From assembly GCF_036323735.1 (NCBI RefSeq), contig NC_086026.1:88805359-88869358 (forward strand): a stretch of DNA of 64,000 nt. The letters are read 5' to 3'. This document shows, piece after piece, positions 11,509-22,800 of the stretch. The stretch is from Rattus norvegicus. Its lineage: Eukaryota; Chordata; Mammalia; Rodentia; Muridae. Positions within the stretch are counted from its first letter, which is position 1. Each line of letters begins with the position of its first letter. The translations under genes and the position numbers were made by a program. The notes under the pieces are model-generated. The model saw only the letters and a list, made by a program, of their open reading frames with translations. It was not told where the DNA came from and made no database searches.

Positions 11509-11899
11509 ATTTTATATGAGTCAAGAGATATGTATTAACTACTGTCTCAATAGTAATTCAATATCAAGAATAAAGACAAAGGAATACGCGATATGCTAGA
11601 TAATTATTTCTGAATTATTCTTTAGCTGAAGTATCCAGACAAGTGTTTCCCTTTTAATTTAGCTTAGGTTTTAAATGATCACGTGGTGGCTTCAATACAT
11701 GCAGTTTTATTCCATGTACTACATGCTTTCAGAAATGAATACATTACTCCTAAATGCCACCCGTTCTTACAGCTGTCATGAGAAAGGGTCCCCTGTCTCA
11801 ATCTCTCAAGAAAATGTCAGACCATTTTTAACCAGCTCTCTCTTGGTACGAGCTTCCCTTTGCTTTTGTAATGATAACATAACCTGTACCTCAGGAAGC
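11509..11899. other. Unique sequence
   Basis: No gene or repeat recognised. Confidence 0.45.
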
Positions 11900-12024
11900 A
11901 ACTTTGTGTTTTTCTCTGACTTTTTTTTTTCTTTTTGGAGCTGGGGACCGAACCCAGGGCCTTGCGCTTGCTAGGCAAGCGCTCTACCACTGAGCTAAAT
12001 CCCCAACCCCAACTTTGTGTTTTT
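11900..12024 (-). mobile_element. ID element (BC1-type SINE) with 14-bp TSD
   Basis: The core at 11,934-12,010, read on the minus strand, is the classic rat ID sequence: ggggttggggatttagctca, with the tRNA-Ala-like A box (tagctcagtggtag) and B box (ggttcggtcccc), ending in an A-rich tail. TSD aactttgtgttttt lies at 11,900-11,913 and 12,011-12,024. The core looks close to consensus, so it is young. It is a retroposon, not a tRNA gene. Confidence 0.96.
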
Positions 12025-13034
12025 AATAGTCTCCTGGTGACTGTGTACCTCAGCGGTGCCCTGTCCTCCGAGAGGTGCCATGTAGTCTGTGGCATGCTCT
12101 TCTCATTTTGCTTTAGCTCATATCTTTTGCCCTTAGCAGAATCATAATTCTTTCTTTCATGTGTTTAAGATTTACATGTCAGACATCCCAGTCATCAAAG
12201 AGCTCTGATTTTTAAAGATCTTATGCTTATATAACGTAAGTCTGGCTGAAAAGTTCAAATGAGCGAACTCTATATTAACCCCAGATCAAGAATTCCTGAG
12301 GACAATGAAAGTATTAGCAAATAATCCGTTTCTCATTTCTGACTGGAAAAAGTATTAATTGTTCTTTCTAAAAACACGAGGGAGCTGTGTTGTGTCGATT
12401 TCTCCAGGTTCTTAATATGCATACATGGCTCACTCTTGAGATCCAAGATGAAATGGCTTCATTTATGGCACGACAGATGCATTTTCTATTTCCCCAAGTA
12501 CATTTTACACTGGATGTATTTAGTGAATCTTGCAGAAAAGGAAAGTCTATCATATTTTAGTTTGTCAATGAAAGGTAGATAAAGGTCAAACGAAGCACAG
12601 AGGCATGCCATCAATGACAGAATAACAGAGAAATGCTGCATTAGTCTATTCCAGCATGGCCCCAGCATCGTGTTTGATTTCATAGAGAGGAAACTCCAAA
12701 TGTGCTCAATGAGATGGACAATATTTGATCTTGTCATTTTACTGATAATATTTAATAATTTCAGAGGATCAAATAATTTTACTTTTAATATTCAATTGTC
12801 ATATTTATAGATCTTTATTTAAATTAGCTAAAGAGAGATAATTGAGAAAGTTTAACATTTTAAACAGTCTCAAACAGAAATTTTAAGTATAATGTGAAAA
12901 CATCTATTCTGTTGCCTGCCAATTGTGGATATGATATTTCATTATTACCCTCCTTCTGAATAGTTTGGTACATATTTCTTCCAGAGAGAAGTGTCACATA
13001 CAAGATTTGATGTCAACAAAGAAGGCTGGATCAA
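12025..13034. other. Unique sequence
   Basis: AT-rich. Several short minus-strand frames (12,368-12,737) have no recognisable product. Confidence 0.45.
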
Positions 13035-13132
13035 TAAGAACTGGATTCAAAGCCAGAACTAGCTACACAATGAGTTTGAGTCCAGCCTGGGATACACGAG
13101 ACTCTGTTTCAAAAACAAAACAAAAACAAAAA
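13035..13132 (+). mobile_element. B1 SINE, 3' part
   Basis: gagtccagcctgggatacac followed by gagactctgtttcaaaaac and an A-rich (caaaa) tail is the 3' half of an old B1, decayed and 5'-truncated. Confidence 0.65.
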
Positions 13133-13459
13133 AAATCGATGTGGAAAAAAAACACTGATGCTTTGTGGCTGTCTAATCCTTGGAACTCCATTGGTTTCCC
13201 AACTGTTCCATATATATATCTTCTTCTTGTCATGAGACCAACCTTTTAAAATTTCTTATTAATATCACTTGGCTAATGTAGTGTCTGCTATGTTGCTCCA
13301 GTACATAGTTACTATTTTCATAACCAATGAACATTTTATAGGATGATACATTGAAATTTGCAAATATCCTAGTCTTCATAAAGCTATGAGTTTTTTGTTG
13401 TTGTTGTTGTAGCAGCACGAGCTCATGTTTTTCGATCTTGCTTGATGAGTTCTAAGCCA

Positions 13460-13960
13460 TCACTGTATTGATTTACTTTGATGTTCAAATAATCGGTGGT
13501 GTCTGTGGAATACTAAACTTTCCTCTGGATTCTTTAAGCAGATCTTATTTACTTTTTGTACACTTCCTTGTCTTTGACCACAATGACATTCTTATTCTTA
13601 AAGTTATGTGTCAGCATGCTCTCTCCTGCATTTTCTTGTTGACTGTGAAGTTGCCATTTTCCCAAAGGGAGTATGGTTGAGGAGTTGAGGTTGTCTATGG
13701 AGATGTGAAAGATGGCTGTCTATTTGGATTAGGGTTACAGACACCAGACTGTCTTAGTGGTTGGAGGAAGATTTATGCTTGGGTTACCTACAGGTATGTT
13801 TTAATGAATCTACACTGACACATCAATACCAACAACGAACACATGTTCAGTCTGTCTCTATCCTTCCCTGACTTTTACCCTCCTTTTCCATAGTGAAAGA
13901 AACCTATCATTCCTTGGGTGTGTTTATTTTTTTGGCAAATTCAATACACGTAGGTAGTCT
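13460..13960. repeat. Possible ancient L1M internal fragment
   Basis: Loose resemblance to a 5' internal segment of an old mammalian L1 (blocks near 13,480-13,660). No frame and no ends are visible. Confidence 0.22.
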
Positions 13961-14994
13961 TTTAAAGACTACTGCTATATAGATATACTGGGTCATAGTC
14001 TTGTATAAGGAACTTTTCCCACTTACTAATGCAATACTACATTGGAAATTTTATTCTTTATTGTTGATTATTTTCCTTTTTCTCTGCAATTTTTCCTATA
14101 TCTCAGCTATTTTTGTGACCATCCATTAAAAAATAATGGCCTTCGCAGGTCTTTGTTTGTAGCTCTTGACATTGAAGAAGTATTCTAGACAGGAATCAGC
14201 AATAAATTGTGTGGTCTTGACCTGAAAATCTAGCTGTTGGGTCAGACTTACTCATTACAAAGCTTGAATGGGAGATAAGGCTCTGGCTCTACTAGTTTAG
14301 GTCCACAGCAACCTAAACTCTTGAAAAGGAAATGTGACCCAAGAAGTTGCAAGTATATCTATGTCTGTCAATAAACCCAAGTTCTCACAAGCACAACCGT
14401 GGGGTCAAATAGAGGCGAAAGGGTAGCGTAGCATTAAGTTAAACTAGGGGCTTAGTGTATGGACACTGGAATCCAAATCTGATGATCTGTAGCCTGTGGT
14501 AAGAGATGATTATTCCACCAGGTCCTTGGTTCTTTTCAGAATGAAACGTGTGAATAACCAAGGTTGAATAAAGAGGGTGTGACCCAGATCAGGAAGATCA
14601 AAGACAGCCCCAGGGTGTAGACCAGAAGAGGTGTGCAAGGAATGCCAAGGGAAGTACTGGTAAGCCAGGCATTAGACAGGAAGATGGGAGTGCCAAGAGC
14701 CAGACATGGTGATTACTTTTACCCAGGGTGACAAAAAGAGGTCAAGATGCATTTATGGTTCTACCCTTGTTTCTTCTTCTCTTGTCAACTGAAAAGAAAA
14801 ACTAAGACCCATTTGTAAACTAGCTCAGAAATGTTTATGCAAAGAATAAAGCAGAATATTATTGTAATAGCAAAATTATAGCAAAAGAATTATAGCAATA
14901 TGGGTAATTTTATGTATTTATATAATTTGTTTAGACACACATAAGAACAAAGAATATGAAGATTTTTATGTCTTAATGGTCCCTGTCTTAGTTA
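13961..14994. other. Unique sequence
   Basis: Nothing recognised. Confidence 0.45.
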
Positions 14995-15297
14995 GGGTTT
15001 TACTGCTGTGAGCAGACACCATAACCAAGGCAAGTCTTACAAAGGACAACATTTAATTGGGGCTGGCTTACAGGTTCAGAGATTCAGTCCATTATCATCA
15101 ATGTGGGAGCATGGCAGCATCCTGGAAGGCCTGGTGCAGGCAAGATGAGAGTTCTACATCTTCATCTGAAGGCTGCTAGCAGAACCCAGTTAGGATAGGG
15201 TCTTAAAGCCCACACATACAGTGACACACCTACTCCAACAAGACCACAACTATTCCAATAGGGCCACACCCTTTAATAGTGCCACATCCATCTCAGT
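14995..15297 (+). mobile_element. Abundant rodent interspersed repeat (family not named)
   Basis: Starts ctgtcttagttagggtttta and runs through the blocks aatggggctggcttacagg-like, catcttcatctgaaggctgc and cacacctactccaacaagac. A second, more diverged member is at 41,857-42,203. I know this as a common rodent non-coding repeat but cannot assign a family name safely. Confidence 0.7.
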
Positions 15298-15300
15298 CCT

Positions 15301-15522
15301 TGTCACTGTTTTTTAGAGACAGGGTTTTATGTAGCCTAACTTGCTATGGAGACAAGAGTGACCATGAACTTCGATCTTTGTCCCTCCATCTCCCAAGTGA
15401 TGCCATTATAAACAGGCACCACCATTTTTAGTTTTGTATGATGCTGGGCATCAAACCCAGGGCATTGTGCATGATGGGCAAGCTCTCTCCAAACTGAGCC
15501 CTTGGGCCCCTGTCACTGTTTT
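15301..15522 (-). mobile_element. B4-like (ID-B1 fusion) SINE with 12-bp TSD
   Basis: On the minus strand an ID-like left part (about 15,430-15,510) is followed by a B1-like right part. On the plus strand this appears as agagacagggttttatgtag, then caagtgatgccattataaac. TSD tgtcactgtttt is at 15,301-15,312 and 15,511-15,522. It inserted at the 3' edge of the preceding repeat. Confidence 0.8.
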
Positions 15523-17266
15523 GACAGATCAGTTTTAGCCTGTCAGTTTTCTGTGAAATCCATAGCACAGAACTGAGTTCTTTTTGTTGGCTTGGCTGAA
15601 TGAACCACTTCCGGCATGACTAACAATTTCAGAACTCTTGAGCAATGGCAGGGAAGCAGATACATTTCCTTAATCTGATGCAGTGATTTACATATACATT
15701 TAAAAGCAATAGAATTGCTGGAACTAAATGGTCTATTTGAAAATAAATCGATGAAATGAGAGAAAAAAAACTTTAAATTCATCCTGTCCTTTTCCTCATC
15801 TCGTCTCTTTCTGGATATAATCTTACTGAGAGAGAAATCACGGGAGAGAAAACAAAAAGAAAAACAAAAACAGCTGAGATCATGTCCAGCCTGGGCTGCA
15901 TCTCAGCTCTGATCAGATTTATCTGAGGTCCCAAGTGGGGTGGTGACAAATCCTTTTTCCTGGCTTCATGCCTTCACCACAACTAATAAATAATGAGCTC
16001 AATATTTTAGGAAAGAATTATTGCATTATCTTTCTTTCTAAAATATTTGCTTTGGTTACTAGCCACAATGCTTCATATTTAAACATAGAGCACTGTGATC
16101 TGTATCTATAGCTATCAATGTGCGATTGAAGACAGCATGGGACAGGATGCACATACATAACCCTGTTTCAATGCATATTAAAGTTTCGCTCTGACATTAG
16201 GGAATAATCATCAATTAGTCATTTTGTACTGAATAAAGCCACTCGTTGAGAGTGCCGGGGGTGGTGGGTGGGTCAGTCTACTGATTGTTCATAAACAAGG
16301 CCAGGAAGCAGCAATGATGGAGAAGAAATGAGTCCTGGCAGGCAGAAGCCGAGAGCTGCTTCTCCAGGCACACAGGATGTTCCGTACAGTCTCAGGCTCC
16401 CCCCTGGAAGGGAAGAGCACAGCAGCCCTGATTGACAGTCATCTGTTGAGGTCAGCCTCTGCCAGAAGTAACTGCTACCGTTCAGAAATTACTTATCTCT
16501 CTATTCGTTTACCATAGTTCTCTCCCTCATAGGCAGACATGCTTTTATATTATTTTGATTTCAAAGGAGCAGGAAGAGCCAAAAGCAGCGATGAATGCAG
16601 TTTTGTAATACCTAGTAAATACCATTGTGTATCATAAACATCAAATCCACGATAACTTTCATCCAAAAGTGGGATTAGCTTGATTCAAACCACATGAGGA
16701 GGGAAGCAGCTACTGTGCAAACACTTCACTTCTTGCTTTTCCAGATAGAAGGCAAATTCGTTATAAATCATGAACAGACTATTTAAAAGCCCTTCGTAGT
16801 TCTGACGGGACAACGTTAATTGTTGGAATTTTTTAGAATGTAACATTTTCCAGAGATAAACTCTAATGAAAGCTATTTGGGAGAATTAAGACTATTTATT
16901 GGAGATGAAGAGAATGATGAGGGAAAGCAATTCTTTAGACAAATTCCAAGTCTCTTCTCCTAAAAGAAAGGCAATTCATCCCAACAACATCATCCCAACT
17001 GCAACACTCATCCCAACTGCTCATTCCGTCTGTTTTCTCAACACCAAGTCTCTTCCACGGTCAGTACTTGTAAGGACTTTTCAACTGCACCCACTCATCC
17101 TTCCTGCCCTCTTCCTAAAATTTGAGAGTCTCTTAAGTAAGTGCAGTTGGAATGGACTCTGGTTCCCATCCCAGTGTTCATATGCATAGGCCTGAGGATG
17201 AACACAGCTCACAGAAGGCAGAATCTCTCTCCTGAACATGAGAATACGACACTCTCTGAAGCCAAG
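15523..17266. other. Unique sequence
   Basis: No gene is recognised. The block 16,240-16,470 is richer in G+C than its surroundings and lacks repeats, so it could be a conserved non-coding element, but that cannot be told from one sequence. Confidence 0.45.
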
Positions 17267-17368
17267 TTCTGTTTTATTCATTTTTATTTCCTGATCTTTC
17301 AAGTGCAGTAGCTAACACAGAGCTTGGCACAAGGTCAAAGGCACTCAGTAAGTAATTGGTAAAAAATG
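17267..17368 (+). mobile_element. L2/MIR-type ancient repeat 3' end
   Basis: ttcatttttatttcctgatc, then cacagagcttggcacaaggt, then ggcactcagtaagtaattgg follows the conserved 3' end shared by mammalian L2 and MIR. Confidence 0.5.
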
Positions 17369-17767
17369 GAAGCAGACAAACCCGGATTCTGCTCTGGCTG
17401 CTGAGCCACAGGGAAACCGTTGCTTCCTCTTTTCTATCCAGGATGTTCTGTAGCAGCTGTCTTCATTCACTGCACGAGATGAGTCGCTTACAAAGTGCTC
17501 TGCAGAGTCCTGAGGATAGACTGTGTCCTCAGGGGATCTTTGTTCCCTCCTCTGGGGCTAGACATTTCGTTTTCTTCAGGATGCATTCCTCACTGTCACA
17601 GAGGAGCACAGTGGTTCATGGCACTCTGGATGGGGTTATTGGGAGGATTACAAGGTCAGATGTTTAGAAATCTGTTTTGGACATTAAAAAAATGACAAAA
17701 AGAGTTGAAAAGATAAGAGCTGATAAAAAAGTATTGAAAAAATCATCAAAAGAATTTAAAAACTGAT
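17369..17767. other. Unique sequence
   Basis: A plus-strand frame at 17,356-17,667 shows no recognisable domain. An A-rich patch lies at 17,680-17,760. Confidence 0.4.
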
Positions 17768-18142
17768 CCATTCAAAGTTCAGTTTTGTGCAGGGTGACAA
17801 ATATGGATCGATTTGTATTCTTTTACATGAAGCCATCCAGTTTGGCCAGCATCATTAGTGGAAGATGCTGTCTCTTCTGTAGTGTGTATTTTTTTTTTTT
17901 GGCTTCTTTGTTGAAAATTAGTTGCCTCTTGGTATGTGGAATTATACCCAAGTCTTTAGTTCTAGTCCATTGATCAATGTATCTGTTTTTAATGCCAATT
18001 TCCTGCTGTTTTTATATTGTAATTCTGTAATATGATTTAAAATCTGGGATTGTGAGACCTCCAGCAGTTCTATTATTATTCAAAATTGTTTCAGCTAGCT
18101 TGTTGTTTTGTCTGTCTGTAGTTTGGTTAGTTTTTTGATATA

Positions 18143-18143
18143 T

Positions 18144-18176
<33 letters not shown>
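18143..18176. repeat. (TG)n(CG)n alternating tract
   Basis: Alternating purine-pyrimidine TG repeats passing into CGCGCGCG, directly at the insertion site of the composite L1. Confidence 0.95.
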
Positions 18177-18177
<1 letters not shown>

Positions 18178-18181
18178 TTCT
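18171..18181 (+). repeat. Left TSD of the composite L1
   Basis: cgcgtgtttct, repeated at 25,854-25,864. The pair brackets both the full-length L1 and the extra 3' end. Confidence 0.8.
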
Positions 18182-19068
18182 TTTTTTTTTTTGTTTTTTT
18201 TTGTTTTTTTGTTTTTTTTTTAATTTTATTTTTTTTATTATCTTGAGTATTTCTTATATACATTTCAAGTGTTATTCCCTTTCCCGGTTTCCGGACAGAC
18301 ATCACCCTCCCCCCTCCCCTTCCTTGTGGGTGTTCCCCTCCCAAACCTCCCCCCATTGCCACCCTCCCCGCATAGTCTAGTTCACTGGGGGTTCAGTCTT
18401 AGCAGGACCCAGGGCTTCCCCTTCCACTGGTGCTCTTACTAGGATATTCATTGCTACCTATGGGGACAGAGTCCAGGGTCAGTCCATGTATAGTCTTTAG
18501 GTAGTGGCTTAGTCCCTGGAAGCTCTGGTTGCTTGACATTGTTGTACTTTTGGGGTCTCGAGCCCCTTCAAGCTCTTCCAGTTCTTTCTCTGATTCCTTC
18601 AACGGGGGACCTATTCTCAGTTCAGTGGTTTGCTGCTGGCATTCGCCTCTGTATTTGCTGTATTCTGGCTGTGTCTCTCAGGAGCGATCTACATCCGGCT
18701 CCTGTCGGTCTGCACTTCTTTGCTTCATCCATCTTGTCTAATTGGGTGGCTGTATATGTATGGGCCACCTGTGGGGCAGGCTCTGAATGGGTGTTCCTTC
18801 AGTCTCTGTTTTAATCTTTGCCTCTCCCTTCCCTGCCAAGGGTATTCTTTTTCCTCATTTAAAGAAGGAGTGAAGCATTCACATTTTGATCATCCGTCTT
18901 GAGTTTCGTTTGTTCTAGGGATCTAGGGTAATTCAAGCATTTGGGCTAATAGCCACTTATCAATGAGTGCATACCATGTATGTCTTTCTGTGAGTGGGTT
19001 AGCTCACTCAGGATGATATTTTCCAGTTCCAACCATTTGCCTACGAATTTCATAAACTCGTTGTTTTT
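18182..19068 (-). mobile_element. Second L1 3' end attached to the full-length L1
   Basis: Its T-rich tail (18,182-18,236, with interspersed G) is followed by a complete L1 3'UTR and the last approximately 45 codons of ORF2 (to about 19,068), all on the minus strand. It is about 97-98% identical to 19,107-19,937 by eye (roughly 20 differences in 825 bp). The 5' truncation point abuts the A-tail of the full-length element with no unique DNA between. Confidence 0.93.
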
Positions 19069-19814
19069 TTTTTTTTTTTTTTATTTATTTATTTATTTAT
19101 TTTTTATTAACTTGAGTATTTCTTATATACATTTCGAGTGTTATTCCCTTTCCCGGTTTCCGGGCAAACATCCCCCTCCCCCCTCCCCTTCCTTATGGGT
19201 GTTCCCCTCCCAACCATCCCCCCATTGCCGCCCTCCCCCCATAGACTAGTTCACTGGGGGTTCAGTCTTAGCAGGACCCAGAGCTTCCCCTTCCACTGGT
19301 GCTCTTACTAGGATATTCATTGCTACCTATGGGGTCAGAGTCCAGGGTCAGTCCATGTATAGTCTTTAGGTAGTGGCTTAGTCCCTGGAAGCTCTGGTTG
19401 CTTGGCATTGTTGTACTTTTGGGGTCTCGAGTCCCTTCAAGCTCTTCCAGTTCTTTCTCTGATTCCTTCAATAGGGGACCTATTCTCAGTTCAGTGGTTT
19501 GCTGCTGGCATTCGCCTCTATATTTGCTGTATTCTGGCTGTGTCTCTCAGGAGCGATCTACATCCGGCTCCTGTCGGTCTGCACTTCTTTGCTTCATCCA
19601 TCTTGTCTAATTGGGTGGCTGTATATGTATGGGCCACATGTGGGGCAGGCTCTGAATGGGTGTTCCTTCAGTCTCTGTTTTAATCTTTGCCTCTCCCTTC
19701 CCTGCCAAGGGTATTCTTTTTCCTCATTTAAAGAAGGAGTGAAGCGTTCACATTTTGATCATCCGTCTTGAGTTTCGTTTGTTCTAGGGATCTAGGGTAA
19801 TTCAAGCATTTGGG

Positions 19815-22800
19815 CTAATAGCCACTTATCAATGAGTGCATACCATGTATGTCTTTCTGTGATTGGGTTAGCTCACTCAGGATGATATTTTCCAGTTCCA
19901 ACCATTTGCCTACGAATTTCATAAACTCGTTGTTTTTGATAGCTGAGTAATATTCCATTGTGTAGATGTACCACATTTTCTGTATCCATTCCTCTGTTGA
20001 AGGGCATCTGGGTTCTTTCCATTTTCTGGCTATTATAAATAAGGCTGCGATGAACATAGTGGAGCACGTGTCTCTTTTATATGTTGAGGCATCTTTTGGG
20101 TATATGCCCAAGAGAGGTATAGCTGGATCCTCAGGCAGTTCAATGTCCAATTTTCTGAGGAACCTCCAGACTGATTTCCAGAATGGTTTTACCAGTCTGC
20201 AATCCCACCAACAATGGAGGAGTGTTCCTCTTTCTCCACATCCTCGCCAGCATCTGCTGTCACCTGAGTTTTTGATCTTAGCCAATCGCACTGGTGTGAG
20301 GTGAAATCTCAGGGTTGTTTTGATTTGCATTTCCCTTATGACTAAAGATGTTGAACATTTCTTTAGGTGTTTCTCCGCCATTCGGCATTCCTCAGCTGTG
20401 AATTCTTTGTTTAGCTCTGAACCCCATTTTTTAATAGGGTTATTTGTTTCCCTGCGGTCTAACTTCTTGAGTTCTTTGTATATTTTGGATATAAGGCCTC
20501 TATCTGTTGTAGGATTGGTAAAGATCTTTTCCCAATCTGTTGGTTGCCGTTTTGTCCTAACCACAGTGTCCTTTGCCTTACAGAAGCTTTGCAGTTTTAT
20601 GAGATCCCATTTGTCGATTCTTGATCTTAGAGCATAAGCCATTGGTGTTTTGTTCAGGAAATTTTTTCCAGTGCCCATGAGTTCCAGATGCTTCCCTAGT
20701 TTTTCTTCTATTAGTTTGAGTGTGTCTGGTTTGATGTGGAGGTCCTTGATCCACTTGGACTTAAGCTTTGTACAGGGTGATAAGCATGGATCGATCTGCA
20801 TTCTTCTACATGTTGCCCTCCAGTTGAACCAGCACCATTTGCTGAAAATGCTATCTTTTTTCCATTGGATGGTTTTGGCTCCTTTGTCAAAAATCAAGTG
20901 ACCATAGGTGTGTGGGTTCATTTCTGGGTCTTCAATTCTATTCCATTGGTCTATCTGTCTGTCTCTGTACCAATACCATGCAGTTTTTATCACTATTGCT
21001 CTGTAATACTGCTTGAGTTCAGGGATAGTGATTCCCCCTGAAGTCCTTTTATTGTTGAGGATAGCTTTAGCTATCCTGGGTTTTTTGTTATTCCAGATGA
21101 ATTTGCAAATTGTTCTGTCTAACTCTTTGAAGAATTGGATTGGTATTTTGATGGGGATTGCATTGAATCTGTAGATTGCTTTTGGTAAAATGGCCATTTT
21201 TACTATATTAATCCTGCCAATCCATGAGCATGGGAGATCTTTCCATCTTCTGAGGTCTTCTTCAATTTCTTTCCTCAGTGTCTTGAAGTTCTTATTGTAC
21301 AGATCTTTTACTTGCTTGGTTAAAGTCACACCGAGGTACTTTATATTATTTGGGTCTATTATGAAGGGTGTCGTTTCCCTAATTTCTTTCTCGGCTTGTT
21401 TCTCTTTTGTATAGAGGAAGGCAACTGATTTATTTGAGTTAATTTTATACCCAGCCACTTTGCTGAAGTTGTTTATCAGCTTTAGTAGTTCTCTGGTGGA
21501 ACTTTTGGGATCACTTAAATATACTATCATGTCATCTGCAAATAGTGATATTTTGACCTCTTCTTTTCCGATCTGTATCCCCTTGATCTCCTTTTGTTGT
21601 CTGATTGCTCTGGCTAGAACTTCAAGAACTATATTGAATAAGTAGGGAGAGAGTGGGCAGCCTTGTCTAGTCCCTGATTTTAGTGGGATTGCTTCAAGTT
21701 TCTCTCCATTTAGTTTAATGTTAGCAACTGGTTTGCTGTATATGGCTTTTACTATGTTTAGGTATGGGCCTTGAATTCCTATTCTTTCTAGGACTTTTAT
21801 CATGAAGGGGTGTTGAATTTTGTCAAATGCTTTCTCAGCATCTAATGAAATGATCATGTGGTTCTGTTCTTTCAGTTTGTTTATATAATGGATCACGTTG
21901 ATGGTTTTCCGTATATTAAACCATCCCTGCATGCCTGGGATGAAGCCTACTTGATCATGATGGATGATTGTTTTGATGTGCTCTTGAATTCGGTTTGCCA
22001 GAATTTTATTGAGTATTTTTGCGTCGATATTCATAAGGGAAATTGGTCTGAAGTTCTCTTTCTTTGTTGTGTCTTTGTGTGGTTTAGGTATAAGAGTAAT
22101 TGTGGCTTCGTAGAAGGAATTCGGTAGGGCTCCATCTGTTTCAATTTTGTGGAATAGTTTGGATAATATTGGTATGAGGTCTTCTATGAAGGTTTGATAG
22201 AATTCTGCACTAAACCCGTCTGGACCTGGGCTCTTTTTGGTTGGGAGACCTTTAATGACTGCTTCTATTTCCTTAGGAGTTATGGGGTTGTTTAACTGGT
22301 TTATCTGTTCCTGATTTAACTTCGATACCTGGTATCTGTCTAGGAAATTGTCCATTTCCTGAAGATTTTCAAATTTTGTTGAATATAGGTGTTTATAGTA
22401 AGATCTGATGATTTTTTGAATTTCCTCCGAATCTGTAGTTATGTCTCCCTTTTCATTTCTGATTTTGTTAATTTGGACACACTCTCTGTGTCCTCTCGTT
22501 AGTCTGGCTAAGGGTTTATCTATCTTGTTGATTTTCTCAAAGAACCAACTTTTGGTTCTGTTGATTCTTTCTATGGTCCTTTTTGTTTCTACTTGGTTGA
22601 TTTCAGCTCTGAGTTTGATTATTTCCTGCCTTCTACTCCTCCTGGGTGTATTTGCTTCTTTTTGTTCTAGAGCTTTTAGGTGTGCTGTCAAGCTGCTGAC
22701 ATATGCTCTTTCCTGTTTCTTTCTGCAGGCACTCAGCGCTATGAGTTTTCCTCTTAGCACAGCTTTCATTGTGTCCCATAAGTTTGAGTATGTTGTATCT

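Larger units (their letters stand above)
17768..18181 (-). mobile_element. Host Lx-type L1 ORF2 fragment, part 1
   Basis: Read on the minus strand, it follows the ORF2 segment that corresponds to about 20,755-21,080 of the intact copy, with many changes. It ends in a (TG)n(CG)n tract and the left TSD of the composite L1, and resumes at 25,854. Collinearity across the insert shows that the two pieces were once continuous. Confidence 0.75.

Noticed and set aside
11934..12010. tRNA-like sequence with A and B boxes
   Set aside because: It is the ID SINE, with a tail and TSD, not a tRNA gene.
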